Source of the DNA: an uncultured Ignavibacteria bacterium
GTDB taxonomy: Bacteria; Bacteroidota; Ignavibacteria; Tepidaquicellales; Tepidaquicellaceae
Direction: 5' to 3'
Assembly (NCBI GenBank): GCA_937924675.1
Contig: CALEVL010000191.1
Span: 1-7,329, forward strand
Length of the DNA: 7,329 nt
The position numbers and the translations under genes are program-made. Below the pieces are notes generated by a model that did not search any database, was not told the DNA's origin, and was given only the letters and a program-made list of their open reading frames with translations. Shown piece after piece: positions 5,921 to 7,329 of this stretch; within the stretch, counting starts at the first letter, position 1; every line of letters starts with the position of its first letter.

Positions 5921-7329
5921 TCAGCACCCCATCGCCAGCTGACAAGCCTCTTCAAGCGTCATCTTCTCTCCCTCTTCCCGGTATTTTGCAAACTCATCAT
6001 CACTTAACAGTTCGTTCAATCTTGCAGTTAATTCATTTTTTTCTTTCTCCACATTTGCATCAAATACTGCTGCCATAGACTTTACCGTGTGTTCTGCCGC
6101 ATACAACAACCTGATTGCATCGAAGTGTTTTTCATTCAATTCAAGTAATAGTGCCAGATAGATTAAAGTATTTGCAACCCCCGGTTTGTCACCAATTTCC
6201 TTTTTAAGTACCAGGCTTCCTTCGTGATATTTCCTGGCCTGTTCATAATCTCCGCTATGGCGTGCTAATCTTCCGAGATTGTTCATGGAATCAGCCATTC
6301 CCTTTCTGTCACCAAATTCCTTTTTGATAGCAAGGCTCTCTTCAAAATAAGTCTTAGCCTGCTCATTATCTCCCTGAGCATAAATTACACCTCCCAGATT
6401 GTTCATGGAATCAGCCATTCCTTTTCTGTCACCAATTGATTCATAGATAGAAAGGCATTCTTTATAGTATTTCTCAGCCTGTTCATAATCTCCCAGAGTA
6501 TTTGAAGTATTTCCCAGGTTGTCCATGGAAGTTGCTATTCCGGTTTTGTTGCCAATTTCTTTACTAATAGCCATGCTTTCATTGAAATATTTTCTGGCCT
6601 GATCATAATCACCCTGATAGTTTGCTATATATCCCAGATTGTTTATGGTTTCAGCCGATCCTTTTTTGTCGCCAAACTCCTTTCTGATAGAAAGGCTTTC
6701 TTCATAATATTTCCTTGCCTGTTCAGGATCTCCCAGAACATATGATATACTTCCCAGACTGTTTAAGGAAATTGAAATTAATTTTTTGTCACCAATCTCT
6801 TTACTGATTGCCAGGCAATCTTTGTAATATTCTTTAGCTTGCTCATAATCCCCCTGATAGTATGATATGTTTCCAAGGTTGGCCATAGAAGCAGCAATTA
6901 CTTTTTTGTCACCAATTTCTTTGTTGATAGCCAGACTTTCACCAAAATATTTCTTAGCCAGGTCATAATCTCCCTGATGAAATGAGATACATCCCAGATT
7001 GTTCACTGAAACAACAATTCCATAATTGTCACCAATCTCTTTTCTAATATCCAGGCTTTCTTTAGTAAATTTCTTAGCCTGTTCATAATCTCCCTGGTCC
7101 ATTTTAAGAGAACCGGTCAAAGCAAGCAATCTTGATTTTACAGGTTTATCCAATACGCCGGAGCTTTGCAGAATATTTTCAACAAGCCTGATTCCGGTTG
7201 AATAATGTCCGGTTGTAATCCAGAATTCACCAATTGCTGCGGCTACAATTGCTCCTTTTTCTGCACTCTCATTATTTACAGACCATTCAATTGCAGATAT
7301 GAAGTTATTGTGATCAGCATCAATTGTGG
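5921..7329 (-). CDS. TPR protein, C-terminal part of an AfsR/LuxR-like STAND regulator (partial)
   Basis: The frame stays open to the window edge, so the gene continues beyond 7329; 468 residues are visible. The TTG at 7151-7153 should not be taken as the start, because the 58 codons upstream of it are clearly coding. They read DADHNNFISAIEWSVNN and then EFWITTGHYSTGIRLVENIL, typical of the segment that follows the ATPase and winged-helix part of AfsR/LuxR-like STAND proteins. Eight consecutive 40-residue TPR units follow (6134-7093), with consensus GDYEQAxKYYxESLAIxKEIGD. The tail (LLYAAEHTVKSMAAVFD, then RLNELLSDDEFAKYREEGEKM and LEEACQLAMG) matches the C-terminal tail of that class. The N-terminal NTPase and any effector are outside the window. 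STAND proteins switch between ADP- and ATP-bound forms on sensing a ligand, and TPRs are the usual sensor arm. The whole-protein architecture is inferred. Confidence 0.9.
   Translation of the reverse strand, partial: TIDADHNNFISAIEWSVNNESAEKGAIVAAAIGEFWITTGHYSTGIRLVENILQSSGVLDKPVKSRLLALTGSLKMDQGDYEQAKKFTKESLDIRKEIGDNYGIVVSVNNLGCISFHQGDYDLAKKYFGESLAINKEIGDKKVIAASMANLGNISYYQGDYEQAKEYYKDCLAISKEIGDKKLISISLNSLGSISYVLGDPEQARKYYEESLSIRKEFGDKKGSAETINNLGYIANYQGDYDQARKYFNESMAISKEIGNKTGIATSMDNLGNTSNTLGDYEQAEKYYKECLSIYESIGDRKGMADSMNNLGGVIYAQGDNEQAKTYFEESLAIKKEFGDRKGMADSMNNLGRLARHSGDYEQARKYHEGSLVLKKEIGDKPGVANTLIYLALLLELNEKHFDAIRLLYAAEHTVKSMAAVFDANVEKEKNELTARLNELLSDDEFAKYREEGEKMTLEEACQLAMGC
5924..6104. repeat. 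Right copy of the 181-bp direct repeat
   Basis: This is the counterpart of 4262-4442, displaced by exactly 1662 bp, and lies inside the intact TPR gene, where it encodes the C-terminal tail. Homologous recombination between the two copies would delete the HTH/Fic cassette and leave one tail, so the pair may make the cassette unstable. Confidence 0.9.
6134..7093 (-). repeat. Eight tandem 120-bp TPR-coding units
   Basis: Each unit encodes exactly 40 residues starting at GDY, GDP or GDN and ending near NLGxISYxQ, with no indels between units. Units 6 and 7 share a 40-base window (6276-6315 and 6396-6435) with one mismatch at exactly 120 bp offset, encoding DRKGMADSMNNLG in both. This shows recent duplication or gene conversion of units. 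Confidence 0.92.

Noticed and set aside
6134..7093. 120-bp periodicity read as non-coding satellite or CRISPR
   Set aside because: The period is exactly 40 codons and encodes canonical TPR units in an uninterrupted frame.

Overview
The window is AT-rich DNA that looks like a member of the Bacteroidota or a close relative. The coding sequence is rich in Lys, Glu and Asn. Genes start with ATG behind A-rich leaders with no convincing Shine-Dalgarno sequence. The protein variants are of the kind I associate with that group. This assignment is inference from style; no rRNA or marker gene is present.

Left block (1-2552, + strand). The last 15 codons of an unidentified gene are followed by a BRO-N/DinD-like gene (137-883). 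Its normal C-terminus survives out of frame to 963. Two bases later rmuC begins (966-2474). The gene pair suggests a DNA-damage or DNA-processing operon. A perfect 12-bp-arm inverted repeat lies inside the DinD-like gene at 304-332. A hairpin at 2480-2502 separates rmuC from the convergent gene to its right.

Middle block (2553-4456, - strand). A complete group I cysteine desulfurase (2553-3731) has no Fe-S assembly partner in view. Next comes about 530 bp without a supported gene, holding two hairpins. Then there is a 65-codon relic (4259-4456) that matches only the C-terminal tail of the large TPR protein at the right edge.

Right block (4457-7329). A two-gene cassette on the + strand encodes an XRE-type helix-turn-helix protein (4560-5024) and a Fic-domain protein (5015-5611), overlapping by 10 bp. 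They are the pair known as mobile mystery proteins A and B and look like a toxin-antitoxin or regulator-effector module. Upstream are three copies of TATAACCT at exact 33-bp intervals, two of them inside a 12-bp palindrome, which are good candidates for autoregulatory operators. A GC-rich structured region with a U-tract (5799-5887) ends the cassette. The window closes with the C-terminal part of a large TPR protein on the - strand (stop at 5921, open to the window edge), resembling AfsR/LuxR-type STAND regulators.

The most informative arrangement is the cassette lying between two directly repeated copies of the TPR-protein tail (4262-4442 and 5924-6104, about 89% identical by hand count, no gaps). 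This points to a cassette in a rearranged, paralog-rich accessory region. Nothing here proves a wholly new system. The operator array, the tail duplication and the intragenic palindrome are the points most worth testing.
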